Assembly (NCBI GenBank): GCA_030532895.1 | Contig: JAUNKF010000008.1 | Span: 62,001 to 126,000 of the forward strand | DNA length: 64,000 nucleotides | Direction: 5' to 3' | Source: Lautropia sp. | GTDB lineage: Bacteria > Pseudomonadota > Gammaproteobacteria > Burkholderiales > Burkholderiaceae_E | Shown here: in pieces, positions 37,166 through 45,834 of the stretch | How positions within the stretch are numbered: the stretch's first letter is position 1 | Layout of the letters: each line of letters starts with the position of its first letter | Translations under genes and position numbers: made by a program | The notes under the pieces: model-generated | Seen by the model: only the letters and a program-made list of their open reading frames with translations | Told to the model about the DNA's origin: nothing | Database searches by the model: none

Positions 37166-37329
37166 CGTGCCCGCACGGCAGGGTCGTCGTGGCAGCCCGC
37201 TGATGACCAGGGCACATCCGCTGCCGCGGTTCAGCACGCGGCTTTCCAATTGACAGCCCGCGACTTCCTGCCAGCCAGACGCCTGATGCAGCCCTCCATG
37301 TCCACCCTCTCCCTCAGGAAGCCCTCACC

Positions 37330-39693
37330 ATGTCCACCGATCTTGCCTCTCAGCCTTCTCATGCCGCCGGTCGCATCCTGCACCTGGGTCTGGGCGCCTT
37401 CCATCGTGCCCACCAGGCGGTATACATGCAAAAGCTGAAAGACCTGGGCGGCACCGAGCCGTGGCTTCTGGCCGGCACCAACATCCGACCCGATCTGAAC
37501 AGCACCCTCGATGCGCTGGCTGCACAACATGGCCATTACACGCTGGAAACCGTGGCCCCCGATGGCGACACCAGCCATGACTGGATCACGGCCATCGACG
37601 AGGTGATTCCGTGGGAGGCCAACCTGAAAACGGCCATTGCCCGCGCAGCCGAGCCGCTCACCCGCATCATTTCCTTCACCGTGACCGAAGCTGGTTATTA
37701 CCTGGCAGCCGATGGCACGCTCGACACGAATTTCGATGACCTGCGTGCCGATCTGGCACGGGTAGCCGAGGGCCAGAGCGGACAGACGATCTATGGCGCC
37801 CTGGTCAGCATGCTGCGCGCCCGCATTGCAAGCGGTGCCGGCCCGATCACGCTGCTCAACTGCGACAACCTGCGGCACAACGGCGACCGCTTTCTCGGCG
37901 GCCTGCGCGACTTTGCGCGCCGGCTGAACGACGAGGCGCTGCTTGCCTGGATCGATCAGAACGTGAGCTGTCCCAACGCGATGGTCGACCGGATCACGCC
38001 ACGGGCACCGGCCGAACTGAAGGCACGTGTGAAAGCCGCCACGGGCCAGGATGATCTCAGCCCGATCACGGCCGAGCGCTATCTGCAATGGGTGATCGAA
38101 GACCGATTCAAAGCGGGCCGCCCGGCCTGGGAAAAGGTAGGCGCCGAACTGGTCAGCTCGGTCGATCCGTATGAGGAAGCCAAGATCCGGGTGCTCAATG
38201 CCACCCACAGCTGCATTGCCTGGGCGGGCACGCTGCGCGGTTATCGCTACATTCACGAGGGCACGCTCGATGACGAGATCCGCCAGATCGCACACGATTA
38301 TGTGACCTGCGACGTGATCCCCTGCCTCGATGACCCCGGCAACCCGGTGAACCTGCCCGCCTACCGGGATCTGGTGCTCGACCGCTTCGGCAACGCTGCC
38401 ATCCAGGATACGAACCAGCGGGTGGCGATGGATGGCTTCTCGAAAATTCCGGGCTTCATCGCCCCCACCCTTCGTGAACGGCTGGCCCGTGGTGAGTCGA
38501 TCGAAGCCGTGGCGATGCTGCCCGCCCTCTTTCTCGTCTTCTTGAAGGACTGGCATGCCGGCAGGCTCGGTTACGAGTATCACGACCAGGCCATGAACCC
38601 GACCGTGGCCCGCGCGATGATCGAATCGGCAGACCCGGTGGCGGCCTTCTGTGCCGACCGTGCCCTGTGGGCCGAGCTGGCTGATGACCCACGTCTCGTC
38701 GAGGCCGTGCGCCGTGCGGTGACACGGGTCGAGCGTGAGGTGCTGCTTCCGGCAGACAACCCCCATGCCAAGCCCTCAGCCGCTGCGACGGCCGCCCGGC
38801 AAGGCAGTGTGGCAAACGCCCAGGATCAGCTTCCCAGCCATGACGGTTTGGCAACAGCCATGACCAGCCACGCAAGCCCAACACCGGGCACGCAGGATGC
38901 CAGCACGCAACCTGTCTTGAAAGATCGCCATGTGCTGATCACCGGCGCAGGCGGGGGCATCGGGCTGGCCACGGCCGAAGCCTGCCTGAAGGCCGGCGCG
39001 CGTTGCAGCGTGGCCGATCTGGCCACCGAGCCGAGTAGCGGTGTGCAGACTTTGATGGCGCGATACCCGGATCACTTGTTCTATCAGCCAGCCGATGTCA
39101 CACGGCGCGAGTCCATCGACCAGTTGCTGGCTGCGTCCACCGCGCGCTTCGGCCCCTTGCACACGCTGATCAACAATGCCGCCATTTTCGACATGGCGCC
39201 GCTTCTTGACAGCGATGAAGCCTCCTTCGACAAGCTCTTTGCCGTCAATGTGAAAGGCATGTTCTTCATGATGCAGGCCGCACTCACGCAAATGGTCGAG
39301 AGCGGTGTGAAAGGCGCCTCGGTGATCAATTTCGCCTCACAGGCCGGGCGCCGGGGCGAAGCACTCGTCTCGCATTACTGTGCCACGAAAGCCGCCGTCA
39401 TCAGCTACACGCAAAGCGCGGCACTGGCAATGGCACCTCACGGCATTCGCGTCAACGCGATTTCGCCCGGTGTGGTCGACACGCCGATGTGGGCCGGCGT
39501 GGATGCACTCTTTGCCCGCTATGAAAACCTGCCCATTGGCGAGAAAAAGCGACAGGTAGGGCTGGCCGTGCCACTGGGCCGGATGGGTGAGCCCAGGGAT
39601 GTGGCGGATGTGGCGGTTTTTCTGGCAAGCGATGCGGCACGCTATATTACGGCGCAAACCCTCAATGTCGATGGCGGCAACGTCATGAGCTAA
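37330..39693 (+). CDS. Fusion of polyol (mannitol/arabinitol-type) dehydrogenase and SDR polyol dehydrogenase
   Basis: 787 aa single reading frame. Residues about 1-477 are a complete polyol-specific long-chain dehydrogenase: GLGAFHRAHQA near residue 20, and catalytic Lys285, Asn290, His293 in KIRVLNATH. This half resembles mannitol or D-arabinitol 4-dehydrogenases. Residues about 530-787 are a complete classical SDR: TGAGGGIG (538-545), NNAA (615-618), catalytic Ser670, Tyr683 and Lys687 (YCATK), resembling sorbitol/galactitol/iditol 2-dehydrogenases (SmoS). A Ser/Thr/Ala/Gln-rich linker (about 478-529) joins them. In the related Rhodobacter sorbitol/mannitol operon these are separate genes. 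AGGAAG precedes the ATG. Products (D-xylulose or D-fructose) depend on substrate; xylulokinase downstream favours a pentitol. Confidence 0.92.
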   Translation: MSTDLASQPSHAAGRILHLGLGAFHRAHQAVYMQKLKDLGGTEPWLLAGTNIRPDLNSTLDALAAQHGHYTLETVAPDGDTSHDWITAIDEVIPWEANLKTAIARAAEPLTRIISFTVTEAGYYLAADGTLDTNFDDLRADLARVAEGQSGQTIYGALVSMLRARIASGAGPITLLNCDNLRHNGDRFLGGLRDFARRLNDEALLAWIDQNVSCPNAMVDRITPRAPAELKARVKAATGQDDLSPITAERYLQWVIEDRFKAGRPAWEKVGAELVSSVDPYEEAKIRVLNATHSCIAWAGTLRGYRYIHEGTLDDEIRQIAHDYVTCDVIPCLDDPGNPVNLPAYRDLVLDRFGNAAIQDTNQRVAMDGFSKIPGFIAPTLRERLARGESIEAVAMLPALFLVFLKDWHAGRLGYEYHDQAMNPTVARAMIESADPVAAFCADRALWAELADDPRLVEAVRRAVTRVEREVLLPADNPHAKPSAAATAARQGSVANAQDQLPSHDGLATAMTSHASPTPGTQDASTQPVLKDRHVLITGAGGGIGLATAEACLKAGARCSVADLATEPSSGVQTLMARYPDHLFYQPADVTRRESIDQLLAASTARFGPLHTLINNAAIFDMAPLLDSDEASFDKLFAVNVKGMFFMMQAALTQMVESGVKGASVINFASQAGRRGEALVSHYCATKAAVISYTQSAALAMAPHGIRVNAISPGVVDTPMWAGVDALFARYENLPIGEKKRQVGLAVPLGRMGEPRDVADVAVFLASDAARYITAQTLNVDGGNVMS

Positions 39694-39728
39694 AAAGCCG
39701 CCACCAACTCCCGCCCAGGAAAACGTCC

Positions 39729-40670
39729 GTGTCCGTCATCCGATCCCGCCCTGCCCATCATCGTCAGTGCTCGCCGGTGCTCGAATACGAGGGTGACCGC
39801 GCGCCGGAGCTGGGCTTCGAGATCCACGAACCCAGCTGCTGGATACGTTGCCTTGCACATGGCTACCCGACACCACTTGCACGCTGGCATTTTCATGACG
39901 AGTTCGAGCTGCACCTGATCACGGCCACCTCGGGACGGGCCTTCGTGGGCAACTGGGTGGGTTCCTTCCGACCAGGGCACCTGGTGCTGTGCGGCTCACA
40001 AGTGCCACATAACTGGGTGTCGGACAACGTGCCCCCGGATGGGGTGGCCAAGCGCGATCTGGTCATCCAGTTCCGTCACGAACCCCTCCTGGACATGGCG
40101 GATCATGTACCGGAGTTTCGCGAAATCAGCACGCTGCTCGACCGCGCCCGACACGGCATCGAATTTTTCGGGATGTCCACCACCGCCGAAGCTCACTGGC
40201 ATGCGGTACGAGCCAGTCACGGTGCACGGCGCGTGATGGCTTTCATGATGATGCTGATCGATCTGGCGCAATGCCAGGAATACCGGCTCCTGTCGCCCGC
40301 TTTCTCGGCCCCCAGACGTGAGCATGATCCGTTGGAGCAGCAGTTGCAGGGCATCATCGACCGGATCACGCAGAACCCGGCCCACGCCGTCCGGCTCGAT
40401 GCGCTGGCGGCTGAATGCGGCATCAGCCCCAGCCGTTTCAGCCGGCTCTTTCATCGACTGGCGGGCAGCACGCTCACCGATTTTTTGGCCCAGCTTCGCA
40501 TCACCGATGCCTGCCGGCTGCTGATGCAAACGAATCGCCCCGTCAATGACATCTGCTTTCTGGTGGGCTACAACAACCTGGCCAACTTCAACCGGCGCTT
40601 TCTGGCCTTGAAAGGCATGACGCCGACAGAATTTCGTCGTCAGGCGGCTTATCGCTTCAATACCAATTAG
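39729..40670 (+). CDS. AraC family regulator of the polyol operon
   Basis: 313 aa. N-terminal cupin-like sensor region (HFHDEFELHLI) and C-terminal AraC HTH pair (RLDALAAECGISPSRFSRLFHRL and VNDICFLVGYNNLANFNRRF). A GTG start is likely; no ATG fits the family N-terminus. It lies inside the operon between the fused dehydrogenase and xylulokinase, so polyol-responsive control of the operon is likely. It ends 10 bp before xylB. Confidence 0.87.
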   Translation: MSVIRSRPAHHRQCSPVLEYEGDRAPELGFEIHEPSCWIRCLAHGYPTPLARWHFHDEFELHLITATSGRAFVGNWVGSFRPGHLVLCGSQVPHNWVSDNVPPDGVAKRDLVIQFRHEPLLDMADHVPEFREISTLLDRARHGIEFFGMSTTAEAHWHAVRASHGARRVMAFMMMLIDLAQCQEYRLLSPAFSAPRREHDPLEQQLQGIIDRITQNPAHAVRLDALAAECGISPSRFSRLFHRLAGSTLTDFLAQLRITDACRLLMQTNRPVNDICFLVGYNNLANFNRRFLALKGMTPTEFRRQAAYRFNTN

Positions 40671-40680
40671 GACATTCGCC

Positions 40681-42132
40681 ATGCACCTCGGTATCGATCT
40701 GGGCACTTCGGAACTGAAGCTGCTGTTGCTGGACGATGACCACCAGATCATCGGCACGGCCCATGAGGCACTGCCCATCAGCCGCCCCCAGCCGCTGTGG
40801 TCGGAGCAAAACCCCGACGACTGGTGGCAGGCCCTGCAACGGGCGATGAGCACACTCGTCAACTCGCATTCGGCTGCACTCGCACACGTGCGTGATATCG
40901 GCCTGTCGGGCCAGATGCACGGCGCAGTGCTGCTCGATGAACAAGGCGACATCTTGCGACCGGCCATCCTCTGGAATGACGGGCGCGCCAGTGCCGAATG
41001 CGAGCAACTGGCGGCGCACCCCGCGCTGCTCGCGCACACCGGCAACCTCGCCATGCCCGGCTTCACCGCCCCCAAGCTGCTGTGGGTTCGTGAGCATGAA
41101 CCCGAGCTATTTGCCCGCGTGCACAAGGTGTTGCTGCCGAAGGACTGGCTGCGCTTCAAACTGAGTGGAGAGCATGTCAGCGAGATGTCGGACGCTGCCG
41201 GCACATTGTGGCTGGACGTGGGCCGACGAGCGTGGTCGGAAGACATGCTCGCCGCCACGGGGCTAAGCCTCGACCAGATGCCCTCGCTCGTGGAGGGCAG
41301 CCAGGCGAGCGCCCGGCTGCGCCCCGAGCTGGCCCACCGCTGGGGCATGGCCGATCAGGTCGTCATCGCGGGCGGCGGGGGCGACAACGCAGCGAGTGCC
41401 ATCGGGATCAGCGCAATCCACCCCGGCCAGGGCTTCGTCTCGCTGGGCACCTCGGGCGTCATCTTCGTCGTGACCGATCGCTTCGCCCCGAACCCCGACC
41501 AGGCCGTGCATGCATTCTGCCATGCACTACCCAGCCAATGGCACCAGATGTCGGTGATGCTCTCGGCCGCCAGCGCCGTGAGCTGGGCCGCTGCAGTCTT
41601 CGGCTTTGCCGACGTGCCCGCCCTGCTGGCTGCTGCGGCCGAATGCAGGCAGACCGAGCGCCACCAGGCGCCGCTTTTCTTGCCCTACCTGTCGGGCGAA
41701 CGCTCCCCCCACAACGATGCCCACGCCCAAGGTGTGCTGTTCGGGCTGAATGCCTCGCACGGGCCAGCTGCACTGGCCTATGCCGTGGTGGAAGGCGTGA
41801 GCTTCGGCCTTCGTGACGGACTCGATACGCTCATGCCCCCCAGCAGCCTGATCCTGACCGGCGGCGGCGCCCGCAGCGACTGGTGGAGCCAGTTGCTGGC
41901 CAACGTGCTGCAAGTGGCTCTGATGAAGGTGGCAGGTGGCGAGACGGGCGGCGCGCTGGGCGCTGCCCGGCTTGGCTGGCTGGCGGGCGGCGGTGAACTG
42001 GCCCAGGTCTGCCCGCCGCCCGCAGCCTTGCAAACCTTCGAGCCGGACGCAACACAGACCGGCCTGCTGGACGAACGCCTTGCCCGCTTTCGCGGGCTGT
42101 ATCCGCTGATGCGGGCCGGCTGGCACGAGTAG
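40681..42132 (+). CDS. xylB: Xylulokinase
   Basis: 483 aa FGGY-family kinase. N-terminal GIDLGTSELK, the GLSGQMHGAVLLD substrate region, ILWNDGRASAEC, and the GGGDNAASAIG stretch with the catalytic aspartate identify xylulokinase. It phosphorylates D-xylulose to xylulose 5-phosphate for the pentose phosphate pathway. It is the last gene of the operon. Its presence suggests that D-arabinitol (oxidised to D-xylulose) is one of the natural substrates. Confidence 0.94.
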   Translation: MHLGIDLGTSELKLLLLDDDHQIIGTAHEALPISRPQPLWSEQNPDDWWQALQRAMSTLVNSHSAALAHVRDIGLSGQMHGAVLLDEQGDILRPAILWNDGRASAECEQLAAHPALLAHTGNLAMPGFTAPKLLWVREHEPELFARVHKVLLPKDWLRFKLSGEHVSEMSDAAGTLWLDVGRRAWSEDMLAATGLSLDQMPSLVEGSQASARLRPELAHRWGMADQVVIAGGGGDNAASAIGISAIHPGQGFVSLGTSGVIFVVTDRFAPNPDQAVHAFCHALPSQWHQMSVMLSAASAVSWAAAVFGFADVPALLAAAAECRQTERHQAPLFLPYLSGERSPHNDAHAQGVLFGLNASHGPAALAYAVVEGVSFGLRDGLDTLMPPSSLILTGGGARSDWWSQLLANVLQVALMKVAGGETGGALGAARLGWLAGGGELAQVCPPPAALQTFEPDATQTGLLDERLARFRGLYPLMRAGWHE

Positions 42133-42136
42133 CTTT

Positions 42137-42160
42137 TGGCACCTCATGCCAGGGGTGCCA
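42137..42160. terminator. Stem-loop between convergent xylB and sugar dehydrogenase genes
   Basis: TGGCACC and GGTGCCA pair around a 10-nt loop. No T tract on either side, so termination is only a possibility. Confidence 0.35.
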
Positions 42161-42202
42161 GACATCCAGAAAAACTGAATGGAGGATGAAAGGCTTGAGC
42201 CG

Positions 42203-43465
42203 TCAAGGCGCCCGCAAACGCAACAGCCCGCCATCGGCACTGTCGGTGAGGATGTAGATGTTGCCATCGGGTGATTCGCGCACATCACGCACGCGCTCAT
42301 CGACTGAAATCATCTCTTCACCCAGTACACGCCCGTCTTCACTCAACGTCAGGCGGGCAACATAGCCGAATTTGAGCGCCCCCACGAGCAGGTTGCCGGC
42401 CCAATCCTGGCCACATCGCGTGCGCCCCTTCACAAACGTCATCCCCGAGGGCGCCATGGAGGGTAGCCAGTAATACAGCGGCTGCTTCATGCCCGGCATG
42501 GCAGACTTGCCTGAGCCGATCGGCCCACCGCCATATTGCTCGCCATAACTGATCACCGGCCAGCCGTAATTGGCGCCCGGCTCGATCACGTTGATCTCAT
42601 CACCACCCTGAGGGCCATGTTCGTGTATCCACAACCGGCCATCCGGCCCAAGCGCTGCGCCCTGGGCATTGCGATGCCCATAACTCCAGATCTCGGGCAA
42701 GGCGCCTTTGCGATTCACGAAAGGATTGTCTTTCGGCACGCTGCCATCGCGGTTGATGCGCACGATCTTGCCCAGATGATTGTCGAGCTTCTGCGCCTGC
42801 TGCATCTCGCTGAAGCGCTCGCCCAACGTGAGAAAAATCTTGCCTGCCTGAAAGACGATGCGGCAACCAAAATGCAACTGGCTACCCACCTTCGGCTGCT
42901 GCCGGAACAGCACCTTCACGCGGTTGAGCCGTCGATCATCCTTTGACAACTCCCCCACCGCCAGCGCCGTGCCGTTGAAGCCGCTGGGCGATGCCTCGGC
43001 AAAACAGAAATACACCTGCCGGGTCTGCTCAAAATCATCGGGCAAAGCCACGTCAAGCAAACCGCCCTGCAATTTGGCATACACCTCAGGTAGGCCCCCG
43101 AGCGGAGCCTCCAGCTTGCCATCCGGCTGCACGATCCGCATCGTACCGCGCCGTTCCGTGACCAGAAAACGGCCATCCGGCAAAAAGGCCAAGGCCCACG
43201 GATGATGCAGGCCACGGGCCACCGTATGCCACCGCCAACGGATGCGGCTGTCTTTCGGTTTGGCCCGCTGGGCCGGATGCTCAGCGGCCGATTCTCGTCC
43301 TTTTGCGGGTTTCTGCCCTGTCGTCTGTTGCCCAGCGTCACGATCGACAACCTCAGCAGCAGACGAAGCCCAAACCGGCGCTGACAGCACGCCCGCCAGC
43401 ACAAGTGTCAGCCCTCGAATCCGTAGCAACTTGCCTGTCTGTCCCTCGACGGCTCCTACTCGCAT
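42203..43465 (-). CDS. PQQ-type soluble aldose sugar dehydrogenase (YliI-like)
   Basis: 420 aa, secreted. An N-terminal segment LRIRGLTLVLAGVLSAPVWASSA is a signal peptide, followed by a short Lys/Gln-rich stretch and a six-bladed GSDH propeller (HPWALAFLPDGRFLVTER, EIWSYGHRNAQG, HEHGPQGGDEIN, GANYGWPVISYG). Family members oxidise aldoses in the periplasm with PQQ. The start at 43465 has a strong AAGGAGG 8 nt upstream; the open frame beyond it is not family sequence. No pqq biosynthesis genes are in the window. It stands alone, convergent with xylB. Confidence 0.9.
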   Translation of the reverse strand: MRVGAVEGQTGKLLRIRGLTLVLAGVLSAPVWASSAAEVVDRDAGQQTTGQKPAKGRESAAEHPAQRAKPKDSRIRWRWHTVARGLHHPWALAFLPDGRFLVTERRGTMRIVQPDGKLEAPLGGLPEVYAKLQGGLLDVALPDDFEQTRQVYFCFAEASPSGFNGTALAVGELSKDDRRLNRVKVLFRQQPKVGSQLHFGCRIVFQAGKIFLTLGERFSEMQQAQKLDNHLGKIVRINRDGSVPKDNPFVNRKGALPEIWSYGHRNAQGAALGPDGRLWIHEHGPQGGDEINVIEPGANYGWPVISYGEQYGGGPIGSGKSAMPGMKQPLYYWLPSMAPSGMTFVKGRTRCGQDWAGNLLVGALKFGYVARLTLSEDGRVLGEEMISVDERVRDVRESPDGNIYILTDSADGGLLRLRAP

Positions 43466-43658
43466 GCAGCGTTCCTCCTTGATATCTGCATGTCCTGATC
43501 GTAGCGCGGATTGCTGAAGGACCAACGAAGGGGGAAAGTCAAAGCCAGGGTGCCACAAAACGACACGCTTTCACGCACAAGATGCCCGGCTTTGACTTCT
43601 GGTTTGCCGATCGTTTCTGCTGGCCAAGGACATCAGCCTTGCCCGGCGCCTGCTAGGC

Positions 43659-45182
43659 GTGCTGCTGGTGGTGCTTGCCATGACGGCCTTCGTCATTCAG
43701 GGCACGACGGCTTCGGCACGCCATGACGAGATTTACAGCTGGAACCTGTGGGCCATCCAGCATTGGCAAGGTGTTCCCTATGATCTGAGTTATACCCGAG
43801 CACCTTATCCCCAGCTTTTTTCATACTGGCAAGCTTCATTCTACGGCGCACAGAACGGCATCGAGAGCCAGTTGCTGCCTCGCCTGGCAACCGCTGTACC
43901 CACCTGGATTCTCGTGGCCACCTTCTTCATCGTTTCAGCCGGCCGCAAACCCTTCTGGAAAGATCTGCTTATCGGTGCGCTCTGGATTTTTCTGCTGATC
44001 GACACCTGGCACACGCTGCGCATGGGCTATGCGGATCCGCTGGCCATTGCGGCGCTTTCCGTGTCGTTGCTATGCGTGCTGAGATACGACCAGACCCCTT
44101 CGAGCTTGCCGTGGCTTGTGGCTGCCGCGTTGCTGGGTGCCATGGCCGCTGCCATCAAACAGCCCGGCGTCATCTGGGCGTGTTTTTGCCTGCCCTGCCT
44201 CACCCTCTGGAGGGTGCTTGAGCGCCAGTGGCCGAAAACCTCGCTGATGGTCGTGTTGCTGGCTGCGGCCGGCGTGGCCGGGTGGCTTTTGCTCTCGATG
44301 CCAGACGTGGCAGACAACGATGCCGTCATGCTGGCCGCCTTCCGTGATCGAACGGTTCTCGATACCGTGCTACTGTCGATCGACAGATACCTGCTGCAAA
44401 AGCCGGAAGTCCTGCTGGTATTCGGCGCGACCGTTGTCCTGTCGATGAAAAACCCGGTCTGGTGGCGGATCGTCCTCTTCGGCCTGCTGCCCTTCATTGG
44501 CATCTGGTTCACACTCGGCTCCTATGAATATCGGCATGGCGTGCATGTCATGTGGCTCTCAGGCATGCTGATCGCCACCGCCCTGACCACCCCGAAAGCA
44601 ACACAACAAGCCACCCAGATCGAGGACTCGCTCCCGGATTCTGCTCGGGGTTCCGTTTCCTCAGCCTCTGCGCCGCCCTCTGGGCCGCGTGTCGGCTCGG
44701 CCTCGGCCGCCCTCCCGGCATGGCTCATGGCGCTTGCCATCGTGATCGCCACCGCAGGCGCACTGCACTGGACAGCCCAAAAAGAAAACCGGGACATTTC
44801 GGACGGCCAACGTACCGGCTTTTCCGTACAGATGGAGCATCCTCAAGCGGCCCGCTTTCACCAGCATGTAGTGGACAACCAGCTACCGGTATGGGTCACC
44901 ACCCAATACACCTGGGGGTTCTTCTATGGTCGTGTGCCCATCGGGAGGCCAACAGTCGAGTCGACACCCACGCAGCAATGGGTGCGTGAAGCCCTGCTAT
45001 CCCTCAAGGCCGCCTACGCCATCTCATCGGGCGACTACTCCTGGGCCGAGTATTCTCAGCTGCTGGTTGGCCTGACACAGTCATGCCCGGATGCCTTCGT
45101 CGCCGAGTTCTCTTCGCGTGACAAGCGCTACACCGTCTATCGGGTCGACCTGGCACGCCTGGAAGCTTGCAAGGTCGATTGA
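43659..45182 (+). CDS. Polytopic membrane protein, GT39/ArnT-like glycosyltransferase candidate
   Basis: 507 aa with about nine to ten helices. An acidic pair in the first outer loop (RHDEIYSW, about 21-28) matches the catalytic loop position of GT-C glycosyltransferases, and a soluble C-terminal domain follows. A Ser/Ala/Pro-rich stretch lies near 321-351. No ATG is available near the conserved start. The frame stays open upstream to a TGA at 43593, and the extra residues (LAKDISLARRLLG) look like a normal N-terminus, so the true start may be a rare codon upstream. Substrate and function are unknown. Confidence 0.6.
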   Translation: MLLVVLAMTAFVIQGTTASARHDEIYSWNLWAIQHWQGVPYDLSYTRAPYPQLFSYWQASFYGAQNGIESQLLPRLATAVPTWILVATFFIVSAGRKPFWKDLLIGALWIFLLIDTWHTLRMGYADPLAIAALSVSLLCVLRYDQTPSSLPWLVAAALLGAMAAAIKQPGVIWACFCLPCLTLWRVLERQWPKTSLMVVLLAAAGVAGWLLLSMPDVADNDAVMLAAFRDRTVLDTVLLSIDRYLLQKPEVLLVFGATVVLSMKNPVWWRIVLFGLLPFIGIWFTLGSYEYRHGVHVMWLSGMLIATALTTPKATQQATQIEDSLPDSARGSVSSASAPPSGPRVGSASAALPAWLMALAIVIATAGALHWTAQKENRDISDGQRTGFSVQMEHPQAARFHQHVVDNQLPVWVTTQYTWGFFYGRVPIGRPTVESTPTQQWVREALLSLKAAYAISSGDYSWAEYSQLLVGLTQSCPDAFVAEFSSRDKRYTVYRVDLARLEACKVD

Positions 45183-45394
45183 TTTGTCGTGCTCAAAGGC
45201 GCCAAGGATGGGCCTGCCTGGCGGGAAACACCTTCCAGGCACAGCACCTGAAACGCTCCTTTGAATCCTTCCATCCTGCTACTGAACCGTAACTGCTGCC
45301 AGCCCAGCCGTAAAACGACCTCCTTCTCGTCTGAAAGCCTCGTCATCAGCGAATGACCCATAGCGAGCCCAGCACAGACCTTTTCAGATAAGTT

Positions 45395-45410
45395 ATACGA
45401 TTTATAGTAT
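45395..45410. promoter_or_regulatory. Possible HipB operator in the A/T-rich hipBA promoter
   Basis: ATAC-N8-GTAT in an A/T-rich block that contrasts with the GC-rich surroundings. The 8-bp spacing is that of E. coli HipB sites (TATCC-N8-GGATA). A TATTAT at 45439-45444 could serve as the -10 box. The rest of 45183-45495 shows no gene. Confidence 0.35.
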
Positions 45411-45495
45411 CAGTCTTTCAATTTTATTCGTTAAAGCGTATTATTTGAAGCATTCCATCTCGCTCATCGGCCCTGCAACGGCCAGCGCTAACCTC

Positions 45496-45834
45496 ATGCC
45501 CGCCACCTCCCGCATCCGTAACCCTCAGACGCTGGCCTTGCTGGGCCAGCAGCTGCGTCGTACCCGGCAGGCTGCTGGTCTGTCTCAAAGCCGGGTCAGC
45601 AAGATGCGGCAAGCCACGGTCTCGAAGATCGAGAATGGCCTGGATGTGAACCTCGACACCTTCATCAGTTGCGCGGCTGCGCTGGGGCTTGAGCTGGTTC
45701 TGGTCACGCCCGGCGAGGCATCCATCATCCGCCAGCAACAAGACCCCAACCGCCAGCCACAACGCTTTTCACCCCCCGGCCCACCGGCACTCGATCTGCT
45801 CGAAGAGCTGGACTTTTTGCGAGACCCGGAATGA
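45496..45834 (+). CDS. hipB: HipB-like XRE family antitoxin/repressor
   Basis: 112 aa. An XRE-type HTH occupies about residues 12-65 (LGQQLRRTRQAAGLSQ, then ATVSKIENG). The C-terminal part is Pro-rich and ends LLEELDFLRDPE. HipB binds the operon promoter and inhibits HipA. The stop overlaps the hipA start as ATGA. A TTG 17 codons upstream is an alternative start. Confidence 0.88.
   Translation: MPATSRIRNPQTLALLGQQLRRTRQAAGLSQSRVSKMRQATVSKIENGLDVNLDTFISCAAALGLELVLVTPGEASIIRQQQDPNRQPQRFSPPGPPALDLLEELDFLRDPE

Noticed and set aside
37231-38766. Minus-strand 511-codon frame opposite the fused dehydrogenase
   Set aside because: Shadow frame; the sense strand encodes two complete catalytic domains.
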